Shown piece by piece: positions 9,316 through 17,792 of a stretch of DNA of 64,000 nt. Position 1 is the stretch's first letter, and each line of letters opens with the position of its first letter. The stretch spans positions 124,001 through 188,000 of the forward strand of contig JBIKIQ010000004.1 in assembly GCA_044361535.1 (NCBI GenBank), given 5' to 3'. A model generated the notes under the pieces. That model did not search any database, had not been told where the DNA came from, and saw only the letters and a list, made by a program, of their open reading frames with translations. A program made the position numbers and the translations under genes. Origin of the DNA: UBA952 sp044361535. GTDB lineage: Bacteria > Bacteroidota > Bacteroidia > Flavobacteriales_D > Crocinitomicaceae.

Positions 9316-11943
9316 ATGAAAATTTTAAAAGTTCAAGCCCTTCGAGGTCCAAATATTTGGAGCATCAATCGTAAGAAATTAATTCAAATGCGTTTGGATT
9401 TAGAAGAAATGGAGGAAGCTCCCACCAACTTGATTCCTGGTTTTAGAGAACGTATTGAAGCCATGTTTCCAACAATGATTGAACATCGCTGTTCTGAAGG
9501 AGAGCGTGGTGGTTTTTTTCACCGCATTGATCGCGGAACGTGGATGGGCCATGTTATTGAACATATTGCCCTTGAAATTCAAACCTTGGCTGGGATGGAT
9601 GTTGGATTTGGAAGAACGCGCGAAACAAAAACCCCTGGTGTCTATAATGTTGTCTTCAATTATATTGAAGAAAAGGTAGGATTATATGCCGCAGAATCAG
9701 CAGTTCGTATTGCTGAAGCGCTGATTTCTGGTCAAGATTACGATTTAGACCACGATATCCAAAAAATGAGAGAAATTCGCGAGGATGTGCGTTTAGGACC
9801 GAGTACAGGAAGTATTGTTGACGAAGCAGTTGCACGAGATATTCCATGGATTCGTTTGGGGACAAATTCGTTAGTTCAATTAGGATATGGGGTAAATCAA
9901 ATGAGATTTCAAGCAACGATAACTTGTAAAACAAGTAATATTGCGGTAGATATAGCCTGTGATAAAGAGGATACGAAACGCTTGTTAGATGCTGCATCTA
10001 TCCCAGTGGCAAGCGGCTCAATCTGTGTAGATGAAGAGGATTTAGAAGCAACAATCAGAAAAATAAATTATCCAATCGTAATAAAACCTTTGGATGGGAA
10101 TCACGGAAAAGGTGCCTCAATCAATGTCACAAATTGGGAAGATGCAGTTGAAGGCCTAGCTCACGCAAAAAAATACTCCAGACGAGTTATTGTTGAGAAA
10201 TTTATTTCAGGATTTGATTTTCGCGTTTTAGTGATTGACAATAAAGTAGTGGCTGCTGCCCAACGAGTTCCCGCTCATGTTATTGGCAATGGCAAAATGA
10301 CCATTCAAGAGTTAATTGATGACACGAATAAAGATCCTCGTCGTGGATACGGCCACGAAAATGTATTAACCGAGATTACAGTTGATAGAGATACAACAGA
10401 ATTACTCGATAAACTTGGCTATTCATTAGAAACAATCCCAGCAAAAGAAGAGGTTGTTTATTTAAAATCAACCGCAAACTTGAGTACCGGAGGGACATCA
10501 ATAGACGTAACCGACATGATGCATCCTGAAAACATTTTTATTGCAGAACGAATTTCTCGTGTTATTGGTTTAGATGTATGTGGTATTGATATTATGGCTC
10601 AAAATTTAACGGAGTCCTTAAAAGAAAATGGAGGCGTTATTTTGGAGGTTAATGCCGCTCCTGGATTTAGAATGCACTTGGCGCCATCATCAGGACTTCC
10701 TCGTAACGTAGCAGCTCCCGTAATAGATATGTTGTACCCTCCGGGGAAACAATCCAGAATTCCAATCGTTGCTATTACAGGAACAAATGGAAAAACTACC
10801 ACAACGAGATTATTGGCACATATTGTAAAAAACAATGGTCATAAGGTAGGATTCACCACGTCAGATGGTATTTACATCCAAAACCACATGATGGAGAAGG
10901 GAGATACAACTGGTCCAATTAGCGCAGAATATGTATTAAAAGATCCAACGGTTGATTTTGCTGTATTGGAAACTGCTCGAGGTGGAATTCTTCGTTCCGG
11001 GCTTGGGTTTTCACAATGTGATATTGGAATCATAACAAATATTCAAGAGGATCATCTTGGTATAAGTGATATTCACAACCTCGATGATTTAGCACGCGTA
11101 AAATCAGTAGTGGTTGAAAGCATCAAAAAAGATGGGTGGGCGGTTTTAAACGCTGAGGATGACAAGTGTGTAGAAATAGCTGCTTCTTTACGATGCAATG
11201 TGGCTTTATTCAGTATGAATGAGAATAATCCAGTTATACTAGATCATTGCAAAAGAGGCGGTATCGCAGCTATAGCCGAAAATGGGTTCGTAACAATAAA
11301 AAAAGGAGATTGGAAAATTCGTGTAGAGCGAATTACGCACATCCCATTGACAATGAATGGAAAGGCTAAATTCATGGTGGCTAATTCATTAGCTGCAACT
11401 CTAGCTTCATATTTGTGGGGATTCAAAACCGAAGACATTCGTTTATCACTTAATACGTTCTTGCCAAGTGCTGCTCAAACACCAGGAAGACTAAACATCT
11501 TTGAGTTTTCTAAGTTTAAAGTGATGATAGATTTCGCACACAACCCAAGTGGTTATCGAGGAATTGAAGAGTTTTTGCAATCAGTTGAAGCAACACGAAA
11601 AATTGGAATTATTTCAGGTGTTGGTGACCGTAGAGACGAAGACATTAAAGAATGTGCGCGAATTGCAGCAAGAATGTTTAATCATATCGTGATTCGTCAG
11701 GAAAAACACTTACGTGGAAGGTCAGAGGAGGAAATTATAAATCTAATTTTGGAAGGAATTCACGAAACAAATTCAAATGTAACTTATGAAGTTGTGACAC
11801 TAGAAGTTGAGGCAATACGACATGCTATTTCCATAGCTGAAGAAGGGACATTCATAACTGCCTTGAGTGATGTAATTGACAATGCTATTGATATTGTTCA
11901 AAGTTATTTAGATGCTGAAATAGAGCAAAGTTCAATTTCGTAA
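9316..11943 (+). CDS. cphA: Cyanophycin synthetase
   Basis: This 875-residue cytoplasmic ligase builds the storage polymer cyanophycin (poly-Asp backbone with Arg side chains) from Asp, Arg and ATP. The N-terminal CphA-specific domain (about 1-160, with GHVIEHIALEIQ) is followed by an ATP-grasp domain (about 215-475, with VIKPLDGNHGKG and ILEVNAAPGFRMH). A Mur-ligase-like domain from about 485 carries the P-loop GTNGKTTTTR and the later DFAHNPSGYRGIEE. The length is normal and all three domains look intact. No cyanophycinase or isoaspartyl dipeptidase lies nearby, although degradation genes often accompany cphA. The next gene starts 63 bases downstream. Confidence 0.95.
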   Translation: MKILKVQALRGPNIWSINRKKLIQMRLDLEEMEEAPTNLIPGFRERIEAMFPTMIEHRCSEGERGGFFHRIDRGTWMGHVIEHIALEIQTLAGMDVGFGRTRETKTPGVYNVVFNYIEEKVGLYAAESAVRIAEALISGQDYDLDHDIQKMREIREDVRLGPSTGSIVDEAVARDIPWIRLGTNSLVQLGYGVNQMRFQATITCKTSNIAVDIACDKEDTKRLLDAASIPVASGSICVDEEDLEATIRKINYPIVIKPLDGNHGKGASINVTNWEDAVEGLAHAKKYSRRVIVEKFISGFDFRVLVIDNKVVAAAQRVPAHVIGNGKMTIQELIDDTNKDPRRGYGHENVLTEITVDRDTTELLDKLGYSLETIPAKEEVVYLKSTANLSTGGTSIDVTDMMHPENIFIAERISRVIGLDVCGIDIMAQNLTESLKENGGVILEVNAAPGFRMHLAPSSGLPRNVAAPVIDMLYPPGKQSRIPIVAITGTNGKTTTTRLLAHIVKNNGHKVGFTTSDGIYIQNHMMEKGDTTGPISAEYVLKDPTVDFAVLETARGGILRSGLGFSQCDIGIITNIQEDHLGISDIHNLDDLARVKSVVVESIKKDGWAVLNAEDDKCVEIAASLRCNVALFSMNENNPVILDHCKRGGIAAIAENGFVTIKKGDWKIRVERITHIPLTMNGKAKFMVANSLAATLASYLWGFKTEDIRLSLNTFLPSAAQTPGRLNIFEFSKFKVMIDFAHNPSGYRGIEEFLQSVEATRKIGIISGVGDRRDEDIKECARIAARMFNHIVIRQEKHLRGRSEEEIINLILEGIHETNSNVTYEVVTLEVEAIRHAISIAEEGTFITALSDVIDNAIDIVQSYLDAEIEQSSIS

Positions 11944-12006
11944 GAAAGTTGTAACGTTTTTTATTTTTCGTGGTTTTAGTGGAATAACCCCCCTAAATAT
12001 AAAGCC

Positions 12007-13044
12007 ATGAAAGTATCAATGATTTTATTAATTATCCCTTTTTTGTTAAGCAAGGAAGAAAGAACTTACAAGAAGTTAAATAAAATATACGAAAAAAACA
12101 CAGAGAAGGCTTTTGTTTTAGCTAAAAAGATAAGTTCCAAAGACAAAACTTTAGCGTCTCCATATTATTTTCAATTTTTAGTTTATCAAAAAAAAGCAGA
12201 TAAAGTTAACCTTGCTAAGGATCAAGCTCCACTTCTGACAAACGCCATTAATATGGGAAGTGCTTTTGAAAATAGAGCTGGAGAATCACTCCTTACTACA
12301 ACTGATTTTGAAAACAAAAAAGCTGTATTAAAGGAAAAAGTTATTCTTTGCCTTCAACTTCTTCAAAAGGATTCAAAAAATAAAACAAAGTTTAAAAAAC
12401 TTAAAGACAAATCGCTGACTTTTTTCAAAGATATGCCTGAAGATGCATTAAGTATGGTAGATCCCAAAAAGGAAGCTGAGGAAAAAGAAAAGTTAGCGGC
12501 CATTGAAAAGGAAATAAACAGTAAAAAGAAATTGGCAGAACTCAAACATTCATTTCCAGAAAATACCACTGACTCTAAACAAATAAATTTTTCAAAAAAA
12601 CCAATAGGAAATGAGAACTTAGCCTCATTCAATGAGGAAGAAGAACTACAACTAATTGATTTGCTCAATAAAGCCAGAATTGAAAAAAATCTTCAACCGC
12701 TTACAATCGATCCCGACTTAGTAAGAGTAGCCAGGTATCATGCCCTAGACATGGCAAAAGAAAATTATTTTACGCATGAGAGTCAGAATAAAATCAAAAG
12801 CAAATTGACAAAATCTTTAGGGACTTTTGAACGAATAAAATTATTCTACCCAACCGGTGCTAACTCTGAAAACATTCATGCGGGATCTGCTGATGCAAAA
12901 GATGCATACGACTCTTGGTTTAACAGCCCAGGTCATTACGACAATATGTTCAACGAATCCTCAAAAAAGGTTGGAATCGGATTTATGTACGATGAAAATA
13001 GTGAATACAACTATTACTGGGTATTTTGTACTTCAACGAATTAA
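12007..13044 (+). CDS. CAP-domain (SCP/PR-1-like) protein
   Basis: The gene encodes 345 residues. A short hydrophobic N-terminus (MKVSMILLIIPFLL) could be a signal peptide without a clear cleavage site. Residues 20-200 are Lys-rich and mostly helical, with a TPR-like feel and a charged coiled-coil stretch. The C-terminal 130 residues form a CAP domain: LLNKARIEKN, ARYHALDMAKENYFTHES, ANSENIHAG and WFNSPGHYDNMF. The His and Glu residues that form the CAP cavity are present. The bacterial CAP family is extracytoplasmic with poorly defined biochemical roles. It is followed 24 bases later by the YESQA-repeat gene and may share its transcript. Confidence 0.85.
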   Translation: MKVSMILLIIPFLLSKEERTYKKLNKIYEKNTEKAFVLAKKISSKDKTLASPYYFQFLVYQKKADKVNLAKDQAPLLTNAINMGSAFENRAGESLLTTTDFENKKAVLKEKVILCLQLLQKDSKNKTKFKKLKDKSLTFFKDMPEDALSMVDPKKEAEEKEKLAAIEKEINSKKKLAELKHSFPENTTDSKQINFSKKPIGNENLASFNEEEELQLIDLLNKARIEKNLQPLTIDPDLVRVARYHALDMAKENYFTHESQNKIKSKLTKSLGTFERIKLFYPTGANSENIHAGSADAKDAYDSWFNSPGHYDNMFNESSKKVGIGFMYDENSEYNYYWVFCTSTN

Positions 13045-13068
13045 TTTTAAATTTGAAGAAAAACAAAT

Positions 13069-13404
13069 ATGAAACGATTTATTTTAACCTTATTTATTAC
13101 CGCTGGAAGTTTTGCTTTTAACGCCCAAAAAGTATATACAGTTAAGTACGAAAGTCAAGCAGACGTTAAAGTTTTCGTTGTAAAATACGAAAGTCAAGCG
13201 GATTTGAAAGTTTACAAAGTGAAATACGAAAGCCAAGCAGGAAGCAACGACGGAAAATGGTATTTTGTAGATTACGAAAGTCAAGCTAAAAAGAAAATTT
13301 ATTTTGTTGATTACGAAAGCCAAGCGGATGTAAAGATCTTTTTTGCTGACTATGAAAGTCAAGCTGGATGGAAAAACACATCTAAAAAACATTTATTCTA
13401 TTAG
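13069..13404 (+). CDS. YESQA-repeat secreted protein (DUF6150-like)
   Basis: This is a 111-residue protein with a signal peptide (ending near FAFNAQ) and almost nothing else but six copies of a short repeat. Each copy has the core KYESQA or DYESQA, separated by strand-like segments such as VKVFVV or KKIYFV. The repeats occur about every 12-18 residues, suggesting a small beta-solenoid or beta-sheet built of identical strands. This matches the DUF6150 family seen in Bacteroidota, for which I know no function. The stop codon is directly followed by the GTG start of pnuC, so the two genes are translated from one message. Confidence 0.8.
   Translation: MKRFILTLFITAGSFAFNAQKVYTVKYESQADVKVFVVKYESQADLKVYKVKYESQAGSNDGKWYFVDYESQAKKKIYFVDYESQADVKIFFADYESQAGWKNTSKKHLFY
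13130..13365 (+). repeat. Six in-gene repeats encoding YESQA
   Basis: The DNA core tacgaaagtcaagc (with single-base variants such as tacgaaagccaagc and tatgaaagtcaagc) recurs six times. Units 1-3 code KYESQA and units 4-6 code DYESQA. The near-identity at DNA level suggests recent expansion or gene conversion. Confidence 0.85.
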
Positions 13405-13959
13405 GTGATTAGCATCCTTGAATTAATTGCCACGTTCTTTGGTATTAATTACGTTGTTTTAATCATTCTCAAAAAGCCCATTGGCTGGGTTTTCGGAGTT
13501 ATCTCATCCCTTATTTTTGTTCAAATAAGCTGGGATGCAAACTTATACACGCAAACAATATTGCAGTTAATCTATGTAATTATAGGAGTATTCGGTTATT
13601 TCCGTTGGAGTAATAGCAACCAGAAAATAAGAATTTTAACAAGAAATCAAAAAATAATACTATACATTCTAGCTCTTCTGATTAGTTATGGAATTGGATT
13701 TGGCACTAGTTTTACCAATCAATCACTACCCTATCTGGACGCATTCATTACTGTTTTTGGAATTGTTGCTACCTATCTAACTTCGGAAAAACACATTGAA
13801 AATTGGATAATCTGGATAATTGTTAACTCATTGAGCATCCTTTTATTTGCACAACAAGGACTATACATGAGCGCCTTTTTATTTGGAGTTTATTTAGTTC
13901 TTTCACTAATTGGCCTTGTAAGTTGGAATTATGATAAGCTACATGGAAAAACCAATTAA
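13405..13959 (+). CDS. pnuC: Nicotinamide riboside transporter PnuC
   Basis: This 184-residue inner-membrane protein has six or seven predicted helices. The family signature is visible in the first half: a helix with GWVFGVISSLIFVQ, then LYTQTILQLIYVIIGVFGYFRW. PnuC imports nicotinamide riboside by facilitated diffusion, driven by intracellular phosphorylation. The start is GTG, immediately after the stop of the YESQA gene, and no in-frame ATG precedes it. The 3' end overlaps the kinase gene that follows by 17 bases, giving a pnuC-nadR salvage unit. Confidence 0.9.
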   Translation: MISILELIATFFGINYVVLIILKKPIGWVFGVISSLIFVQISWDANLYTQTILQLIYVIIGVFGYFRWSNSNQKIRILTRNQKIILYILALLISYGIGFGTSFTNQSLPYLDAFITVFGIVATYLTSEKHIENWIIWIIVNSLSILLFAQQGLYMSAFLFGVYLVLSLIGLVSWNYDKLHGKTN

Positions 13960-14461
13960 AATAGCTTTTACTGGTCCAGAATCCTCCGGAAAATCAACTA
14001 TTTCTAATTGGCTTTCACAGCAAATTAATGGAACTTATTGTGAGGAGTTTGCAAGAAGCTATCTTGCTGATAAAATTTCCTACGGGCAAGAGGACTTAGT
14101 GGAAATCACAAAAGGGCAATTAGAAATTTGGGCAAATGCAGATCCAAAAAAACATGTTATTGCCGATACAGAATTGATTGTTATTGAAATTTGGAGTAGG
14201 TGGAAATATAAGAGTTGTGATGAATTTATAACGGCACAAATTGCAAAGCAAGATTTTGATGTTTATTTTCTTTGTGAACCAGACATACCATGGGCCGATG
14301 ATCCTTTAAGAGAATCGCCTAATGATCGAGAAGAGCTTTTTGCAATTTATCTATCAACATTGCGTAAATACAACATTAATTTTTTTGTAATAGGAGGAGC
14401 CATAAAAAATAGACAAAAGCTTGTAAAACAAGTCCTAACAGATTTCGGGTTGGTTTTCTAA
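13943..14461 (+). CDS. nadR: NadR-type ribosylnicotinamide kinase / AAA ATPase
   Basis: From the ATG at 13943 the protein has 172 residues; an ATG four codons earlier is possible, but it deepens the overlap with pnuC. It has a P-loop GPESSGKST at residues 11-19, followed by CEEFARSYL, the acidic ADTELIVIEIW strand, and PWADDPLRESP. These match the C-terminal kinase domain of NadR, which phosphorylates nicotinamide riboside to NMN. There is no N-terminal adenylyltransferase or DNA-binding domain, so this is a stand-alone kinase. Translational overlap with pnuC supports uptake coupled to phosphorylation in NAD salvage. Confidence 0.88.
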   Translation: MEKPIKIAFTGPESSGKSTISNWLSQQINGTYCEEFARSYLADKISYGQEDLVEITKGQLEIWANADPKKHVIADTELIVIEIWSRWKYKSCDEFITAQIAKQDFDVYFLCEPDIPWADDPLRESPNDREELFAIYLSTLRKYNINFFVIGGAIKNRQKLVKQVLTDFGLVF

Positions 14462-14564
14462 CTTTTTAAGGTTGAAAAAAAAATCATAGGATTTAAAGGA
14501 ATGATTTTGAAAAGTAAACGAATACATTAAATTTGTCGCATAATTTGTATTCAAAGGTTGAAGT

Positions 14565-14918
14565 ATGACAAAAAGAAGATCAATTATCAGTTACGACAAA
14601 CTAACGCTAGAACAAAAAAAACAAATCTTACGGGATTTTCCAGATGGTTATATCAACCATTTGACAACGATCAAAACCCCAACTGGAGAAATTTTAGACG
14701 CCTTAATTTGGGAGACAGAAGAGGTTATTTATCTTGTTAAGATTAATAAGATAATGAGTAAGCCAAAACCAATTTCTGATGAGGAAGAGGAAGATTTTGA
14801 GGATGATTTAGAAGATGACAAAGTAGGCGACATCAAAGATGATGATTTGGACGATGAGGAGGAAGAAGATGATTATGACAAGCCAGATCAAGACGACGAA
14901 GAGGAGGACGAAGATTAA
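14565..14918 (+). CDS. Conserved small protein with long acidic tail
   Basis: This 117-residue protein has two distinct parts. Residues 1-66 look folded, with a helix (TLEQKKQILRDFPDGY) followed by strands (EILDALIWETEEVIYLVKI). From residue 70 on, the chain is almost entirely Asp and Glu (stretches such as SDEEEEDFEDD) and must be disordered. I have seen similar short folded heads in Flavobacteriales but know no function; the acidic tail could bind basic proteins or metal ions. There is no signal peptide. It lies 25 bases before the likely start of the protease gene. Confidence 0.75.
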   Translation: MTKRRSIISYDKLTLEQKKQILRDFPDGYINHLTTIKTPTGEILDALIWETEEVIYLVKINKIMSKPKPISDEEEEDFEDDLEDDKVGDIKDDDLDDEEEEDDYDKPDQDDEEEDED

Positions 14919-14943
14919 ATCAAAAATTCAATATACAACTAAG

Positions 14944-16338
14944 TTGAAATACATCTTTTTCATTTCTTTTTTGGGAATCTATCTTCTTGGATATAGCCAA
15001 GATATTTATAAATATGCCATAACATTTTCCAGTAAAGGTGAAAACAATCCCTATTCGGTAAATAAACCTAAGCAATTTTTAAGTCCTCGTGCAATCAAGA
15101 GGAAAAGGAAAATGGACATTGCCATAACTGCAGAAGATTTACCCGTAAACCCCAATTACATTAGTGAACTAACCAAGCTTATTCCAAATTCGCGCATTGT
15201 CAATAAATCGCGTTGGTTTAATCATATAATTATTCAAACTTCAGACACTAATTGGAAAACGTCTATTGTACTCCCTGACTTTGTCACGAACATCAAATTA
15301 ATTTATTCAGGAAAGAACCCGAAAGCTACAAATACTCGTTTGTTTTCGCCAAGCAAATCAGGAGACATTATCTCTAAAAAGAACGCAAAGAAACTGACCT
15401 TTGACAAATCTGATTTCCAAATTAAATCGCTTAATGTTCATGAGCTTCATGCCAAAGGCTTTTTAGGAAAAAATATTCATGTTGCAATTTTAGATGGAGG
15501 ATTTAGTAATGTGGATAAAATTGAGGCCTTTCATCACCTAAGATCTACCAATCGTGTTTTGGGCACTTGGGATTTTGCCTCCAATGAAAATGAAGTTTAT
15601 GGTGATGGCGAACACGGCACAATGGTTCTAGGCTGCATGGCTGGATTTGTTGAGAATAAATTTCTTGGAACAGCCCCATTGGCTTCGTATTGGTTATTCA
15701 GAACTGAAGATGGTGCAACTGAGACAGTGACCGAAGAATACAATTGGATCTCTGCTGCTGAATTTGCAGATAGCGCTGGAGTTGACATAATTAATAGTTC
15801 TCTTGGCTATACCACCTTTGACAAAGGAATTGGAAGCTACTCCTACAAAGACATGAACGGTAAAACAGCGATAATTTCCCGAGGTGCAGATAAAGCCGTT
15901 GAAAAGGGAATCTTAGTTGTAAACAGTGCCGGAAATTCAGGAAATGACAAATGGAAATACATTGGTGCGCCGGCTGACGCAGAAAAGGTGTTTTCAATCG
16001 GTGCAATCACAAAAACTAAAGAAAGAGCTCGTTTCAGTTCGTTTGGGCCGACTTCAGATGGTAGAATTAAACCAAACGTCTGTGCTTTGGGGTATAATTC
16101 AGCAGTAATTAATTCAGCTGGATCTGTTACTGAAGCAAGTGGAACCTCTTTTTCAGGGCCCATCATGTGTGGAGCGATTGCTTGTCTTATGAATAAACAC
16201 CGTTTTATACGCCCAGAAAAATTAATGAACGCGATTGAGCTTTCAGGAAGTAGTGCCGATAAGCCTACAAATGACCTTGGGTATGGAATACCTGATTTTT
16301 TAAAGGCAAGTGGGATTATCTCCGAGAAAAAGAAATAG
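14944..16338 (+). CDS. S8 family (subtilisin-like) serine peptidase
   Basis: The reading frame is open from 14839, but that part overlaps the acidic-tail gene and reads as a basic, unlikely sequence. I choose the TTG at 14944, which starts a good signal peptide (KYIFFISFLGIYLLGYSQ) and gives 465 residues. The catalytic triad is visible: Asp in VAILDGGF, His in GDGEHGTMVLG, and Ser in GTSFSGPIMCG, with the oxyanion region VVNSAGNSG. A propeptide-like segment precedes the catalytic domain. The protein ends soon after the domain, and I see no T9SS C-terminal domain, so it may stay periplasmic or be released another way. Confidence 0.87.
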   Translation: MKYIFFISFLGIYLLGYSQDIYKYAITFSSKGENNPYSVNKPKQFLSPRAIKRKRKMDIAITAEDLPVNPNYISELTKLIPNSRIVNKSRWFNHIIIQTSDTNWKTSIVLPDFVTNIKLIYSGKNPKATNTRLFSPSKSGDIISKKNAKKLTFDKSDFQIKSLNVHELHAKGFLGKNIHVAILDGGFSNVDKIEAFHHLRSTNRVLGTWDFASNENEVYGDGEHGTMVLGCMAGFVENKFLGTAPLASYWLFRTEDGATETVTEEYNWISAAEFADSAGVDIINSSLGYTTFDKGIGSYSYKDMNGKTAIISRGADKAVEKGILVVNSAGNSGNDKWKYIGAPADAEKVFSIGAITKTKERARFSSFGPTSDGRIKPNVCALGYNSAVINSAGSVTEASGTSFSGPIMCGAIACLMNKHRFIRPEKLMNAIELSGSSADKPTNDLGYGIPDFLKASGIISEKKK

Positions 16339-16357
16339 TTCGAGTAACGAAGTTTAT

Positions 16358-16717
16358 TTATTTCTCTATCAGTTCAAAATTTTCAATTTCAATAAAAACT
16401 CCACCTCGACTTTGAATATCTTCGTCGTAGTTGCAATTATCCAGATCTCCATTTTGTAGCTTACCATGTATAAGTACTTTTTTCCTATGTAATCTTGTAG
16501 CTGGAGGCAATATTTTATCGCAATCTTTTAGGAAAAAAGTACCTCTTTTTGTTTTTAGAAAAATTTCATGTTTATCATCATGTATTCTTCCTTTTTTATC
16601 AGTGAAATTTGTAACCAAAAAATATCCCTTATAATTTGTTGACTGAGCATAACTAACAGATAAAAGTGATGTTGACAACACCAAACAAACTAAAATAGAA
16701 TAGTAATTGAAGGACAT
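16358..16717 (-). CDS. Small secreted protein of unknown function
   Basis: This 119-residue protein has a clear signal peptide (cleavage near SVSYAQS), so it is exported. The mature part is rich in beta strands and charged residues. It carries two Cys (KDCDKILPP and DLDNCNYDED) that could form a disulfide. I do not recognise a family. It is transcribed towards the subtilisin gene, with 19 bases between their stops. Confidence 0.65.
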   Translation of the reverse strand: MSFNYYSILVCLVLSTSLLSVSYAQSTNYKGYFLVTNFTDKKGRIHDDKHEIFLKTKRGTFFLKDCDKILPPATRLHRKKVLIHGKLQNGDLDNCNYDEDIQSRGGVFIEIENFELIEK

Positions 16718-16845
16718 TAAGCAAATTTAAATTCATACAAACTTAAGGAATATAACAACGACTTTAAAAAAATGTCAAACTAGAATTCCAACAAATCGTC
16801 TTGAATTTATTTTTATCAAATCAAGCGTTTTTTTTTCGTTTCTTG

Positions 16846-16853
16846 TATCTTTG
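16846..16853 (+). promoter_or_regulatory. Bacteroidota -7 box upstream of deoC
   Basis: TATCTTTG matches TAnnTTTG and lies 23 bases before the proposed TTG start of deoC. A T-rich stretch precedes it, but no exact -33 TTTG is visible. Confidence 0.45.
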
Positions 16854-16876
16854 ATACTAATCAATTTACATCCCTT

Positions 16877-17791
16877 TTGAAAGCAGTATTGTCCCCGTTA
16901 GAAATTGTTTCAAAATCTCCCCAAATAGACAAAGTTGGGGTTGAGGAAAGAGTGGCTCGTTTCCAAACACGAAGTATAAAAAATGAATCAAAAATGCAAG
17001 GTCTGAAAATGGCTTTGAGTATGATTGATCTCACAACCCTGGAAGGAAAAGACACGCCTGGCAAAGTAAAACAGATGTGTTATAAAGCAGCTCATTTACA
17101 TGATCAATATCCAGATTTACCGACCGTTGCTGCAGTTTGTGTTTATCCATCTATGGTGAAAATAGCACAAGAAGCACTCAAAGGTTCAAACATTCAAATT
17201 GCATCAGTAGCCACGGCATTCCCAAGTGGACAATCAACGCTAGAAATAAAGCTTAACGACACCAAATTTGCAGTTGATCAAGGAGCAACTGAAATTGATA
17301 TGGTAATTTCACGAGGGAAGTTCTTGTCAGGAGATTACAATTTCGTGTTTGATGAAATTTGTTCTATTAAAGAAGCTTGTGGAAAGGCAAGACTGAAAGT
17401 GATTTTGGAAACCGGCGAACTCGTTACACTAGAAAACGTAAGAAAAGCAAGTGATTTAGCCATTCATGCCGGGGCGGATTTTATAAAAACCTCAACTGGT
17501 AAAATTCAACCCGCAGCGACAATGCAGGTAACCTATGTTATGTTGATGGCAATCAAAGATCACTATAATGCAACAGGCAAAATGGTGGGAATGAAACCTG
17601 CAGGAGGAATTTCTACCGCTAAGTTGGCCTTACACAATTTGGTGATGGTCAACGAAGTTCTTGGTCCCAAATGGTTGAATAATGAGTGGTTTAGATTTGG
17701 AGCGAGTAGTTTGGCAAACGATATTTTAATGCAGATTTTAAAAACTGACACAGGTCTTTATCAATCAGCAGATTATTTTACACTAGATTAA
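16877..17791 (+). CDS. deoC: Deoxyribose-phosphate aldolase
   Basis: The gene encodes 304 residues of the class I aldolase DeoC, which cleaves 2-deoxyribose 5-phosphate to glyceraldehyde 3-phosphate and acetaldehyde. The Schiff-base lysine is in DFIKTSTGKI, the proton-relay Asp in EIDMVISRG, and the second Lys in GMKPAGGIS. The start appears to be TTG at 16877; no in-frame ATG lies between the promoter box and the conserved region. It is followed after one base by an aldehyde dehydrogenase, and then by a shortened one. The acetaldehyde released is an obvious substrate for that pair. Confidence 0.92.
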   Translation: MKAVLSPLEIVSKSPQIDKVGVEERVARFQTRSIKNESKMQGLKMALSMIDLTTLEGKDTPGKVKQMCYKAAHLHDQYPDLPTVAAVCVYPSMVKIAQEALKGSNIQIASVATAFPSGQSTLEIKLNDTKFAVDQGATEIDMVISRGKFLSGDYNFVFDEICSIKEACGKARLKVILETGELVTLENVRKASDLAIHAGADFIKTSTGKIQPAATMQVTYVMLMAIKDHYNATGKMVGMKPAGGISTAKLALHNLVMVNEVLGPKWLNNEWFRFGASSLANDILMQILKTDTGLYQSADYFTLD

Positions 17792-17792
17792 A

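Noticed and set aside
13130..13365. Possible CRISPR array (regular short repeats)
   Set aside because: The repeats are in frame, encode YESQA, and the spacers are also coding and similar to each other. There is no leader or cas gene.
13090..13392. 100-residue minus-strand frame across the YESQA gene
   Set aside because: It mirrors the repeats of the plus-strand gene; the plus strand has a signal peptide and is coupled to pnuC.
14839..14943. Upstream extension of the subtilisin frame
   Set aside because: It reads the acidic-tail coding DNA in another frame, giving a Lys/Met-rich stretch in front of a good signal peptide.
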